Assembly (NCBI GenBank): GCA_015222355.1
Contig: JADFVC010000422.1
Span: 1 to 6,921, forward strand
Reading direction: 5' to 3'
Length of the DNA stretch: 6,921 nucleotides
From: Chloroflexota bacterium
Lineage (GTDB): Bacteria; Desulfobacterota; Desulfuromonadia; Desulfuromonadales; Geopsychrobacteraceae
Shown in pieces: positions 5,542 through 6,921 of this stretch. A program made the translations under genes and the position numbers. Each line of letters starts with the position of its first letter. Within the stretch, counting starts at the first letter, position 1. The notes beneath the pieces are model-generated. The model was not told where the DNA came from, made no database searches, and saw only the letters and a program-made list of their open reading frames with translations.

Positions 5542-6921
5542 TTATTTATCCGCTGCAGGCCGAAATTTCAGGAGTAGTAACGCCAGCAGAGTCAGGTTGG
5601 CGATCATCGCCACCAGCATTGCCAGCCCGGTAAACAAACCAAAGTAGATCGTCGGGATAAAGTTCGATAGCGTGAGAATCGAGAAGCCGATAATGATGGT
5701 GATCGAGGTGTAGTACATCGCCCGTCCGACACTATCGTGGGTTCGTTTCATGGCAGCAAGATAATCGCCATCGACGAGAATCTCGTGTGTAAAGCGATGT
5801 ACGTAATGAATGGTGTCATCGACCGCTATGCCGATGGAAATGGCGGCAATGGTGATGGTCATGATGTCGAGAGGGATGTTCAGCCAGCCCATCAGGCCCA
5901 GAACCGCTCCGGCAGAAATCAGGTTGGGAATCAGGGCGATGATTGCCAGTCTCAAAGAGCGAAACTGTACTATGAACATGCCCATAATCACCAGGAAGAC
6001 CATACCGATGGTCATGATCTGAGAACTGAAAAGGCTCTGCAGGACATTGTTGTAAAGCACCAGCATGCCGGTGAGATGAACTTGTTCCGGCTTGAGTTCC
6101 AGTTTGTCCGTCAGGTCATGTTGGATTTTTTCCAGGAGCTCATTGCGCCGTAGTGACGGATCGGACTCAAAAATCCGCATGGTAAAGCGCACCTGATTGC
6201 CGTCTGCCGACATGTAGGGTTTGATCAGTGAGTCCTCAATCTGCTCCGGCAGTTTTTTGTGGATGATGGCCAGAGAGATATTGTCGAGAGGCAGGTCATT
6301 ATTGAGCTGTTGCATCATGCTCATGGTGGTCGCCATTGACAGGACTTTACCGGTTTCCGGCAGGCTGTCGAGATAGTTATGAATGTTGTGCAGTGTTGGA
6401 ATCTGGTAACTGTTAAACCAATAGCTACTGCCGGAAAGGCCGGCATCGGCCTCCTCTTCAGCGAAGAAATCATCGGCAAAAGGGTCGTCTTCGAGAAAGT
6501 CGTTTTCCTCTGTCCGGGCGGCAAAAAAGTCCGGGTCGGCATCGATGACAACATCCAATGGGGTTGTCCCGCCGAGCTGTCGATCGATCAGTTCCATCCC
6601 CTGGTAAATTTCGGTCGATGACTTGAAATTATCGATAAAGCGATTTTCCACGGTGAGCCTGGAAATGCCGACGGCACTGAGAATGGCCATGAGCACAAAG
6701 ATCCCCAGGGTCAGGTTGCTGCGGTGTTCAACCCAGTGGGCACAGGTCCGGGTCATGATTCCGGTGATATCGTAGCGCGGAGTGAAGTGGACCGGTTTGA
6801 ACAACATCAGTCCGGCTGGAAAGAGGGCGAAGGAAATCAACAGGGCAAAACCGATGCCGATCGCCATCATCCAGCCGAAATCGATCACCGGTCGAATGTC
6901 ACTGATCAGCAGCGAGGCGAA
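5542..6921 (-). CDS. RND-superfamily (MMPL/HAE3-type) exporter, C-terminal part; N-terminus beyond window
   Basis: The frame is open from the right edge, so the visible 459 residues are the C-terminal half or more of an inner-membrane exporter driven by the proton gradient. Numbered from the edge, FASLLISDIRPVIDFGWMM (1-19) and the following helix (about 20-41) close the first membrane bundle. A charged cytosolic stretch leads to the next helix (about 70-86), a periplasmic domain (about 90-300), and five closing helices (about 302-455). These contain SIGIAVDDTIHYVHRF (362-377), whose Asp pair D368/D369 is the expected proton-relay site. The periplasmic domain has an acidic insert (about 138-159). 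A GTG at 6886-6888 could be mistaken for a start, but it falls inside the conserved block ending the first bundle, so this is a cut gene, not a short one. Substrates of the HAE3 class include hydrophobic molecules such as hopanoids in HpnN; none can be assigned here. The yajD gene follows after 31 bases. Confidence 0.9.
   Translation of the reverse strand, partial: FASLLISDIRPVIDFGWMMAIGIGFALLISFALFPAGLMLFKPVHFTPRYDITGIMTRTCAHWVEHRSNLTLGIFVLMAILSAVGISRLTVENRFIDNFKSSTEIYQGMELIDRQLGGTTPLDVVIDADPDFFAARTEENDFLEDDPFADDFFAEEEADAGLSGSSYWFNSYQIPTLHNIHNYLDSLPETGKVLSMATTMSMMQQLNNDLPLDNISLAIIHKKLPEQIEDSLIKPYMSADGNQVRFTMRIFESDPSLRRNELLEKIQHDLTDKLELKPEQVHLTGMLVLYNNVLQSLFSSQIMTIGMVFLVIMGMFIVQFRSLRLAIIALIPNLISAGAVLGLMGWLNIPLDIMTITIAAISIGIAVDDTIHYVHRFTHEILVDGDYLAAMKRTHDSVGRAMYYTSITIIIGFSILTLSNFIPTIYFGLFTGLAMLVAMIANLTLLALLLLKFRPAADK

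Noticed and set aside
5542..6888. Treating the exporter frame as a complete 448-residue protein starting at GTG 6888
   Set aside because: The frame stays open to the window edge and the residues upstream (FASLLISDIRP) belong to the conserved block that ends the first membrane bundle, so the gene is cut by the window.

Overview
The window reads as ordinary chromosome of a Gram-negative, motile bacterium with moderate G+C. My best guess is the Desulfuromonadales/Geobacter side of the Desulfobacterota. The main reason is a two-RCK potassium channel with a TTLGFGD selectivity filter, which looks like the Geobacter sulfurreducens channel GsuK. Intergenic repeats that I recall as common in that order fit too. 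This placement rests on family recognition, not on a database search.

Layout, left to right. (1) 1-91 is the 3' flank of the first gene and holds a hairpin and possibly the end of a dispersed repeat cut by the window edge. (2) 92-1861, minus strand, is a DEAD-box RNA helicase of the DeaD/CsdA type with a DbpA-like RNA-binding domain. (3) 1862-2235 is a 374-base divergent intergenic region. Its helicase-proximal part (1914-2040) is an almost completely self-complementary 127-base element with imperfect terminal inverted repeats. Its cheV-proximal part is AT-rich and contains a perfect 9-bp inverted repeat. (4) 2236-3195, plus strand, is CheV, a CheW-receiver fusion, followed by a rho-independent terminator. 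(5) 3346-5043, plus strand, is the GsuK-like channel, followed by a strong terminator. (6) 5136-5510, minus strand, is the small HNH protein YajD. (7) 5542-6921, minus strand, is the C-terminal part of an RND-superfamily exporter of the MMPL/HAE3 kind whose N-terminus lies beyond the right edge. It is followed after 31 bases by yajD, so these two probably form one transcript.

The genes do not form one pathway. They are separate housekeeping and signalling units: RNA remodelling, chemotaxis adaptation, potassium/redox homeostasis, and export. The helicase and cheV are divergent, the channel and yajD are convergent, and each of the two plus-strand genes has its own terminator. I see no tRNA, rRNA, CRISPR array, transposase or phage gene. 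The most unusual item is the palindromic element between the helicase and cheV. I do not see evidence of a new multi-gene system.
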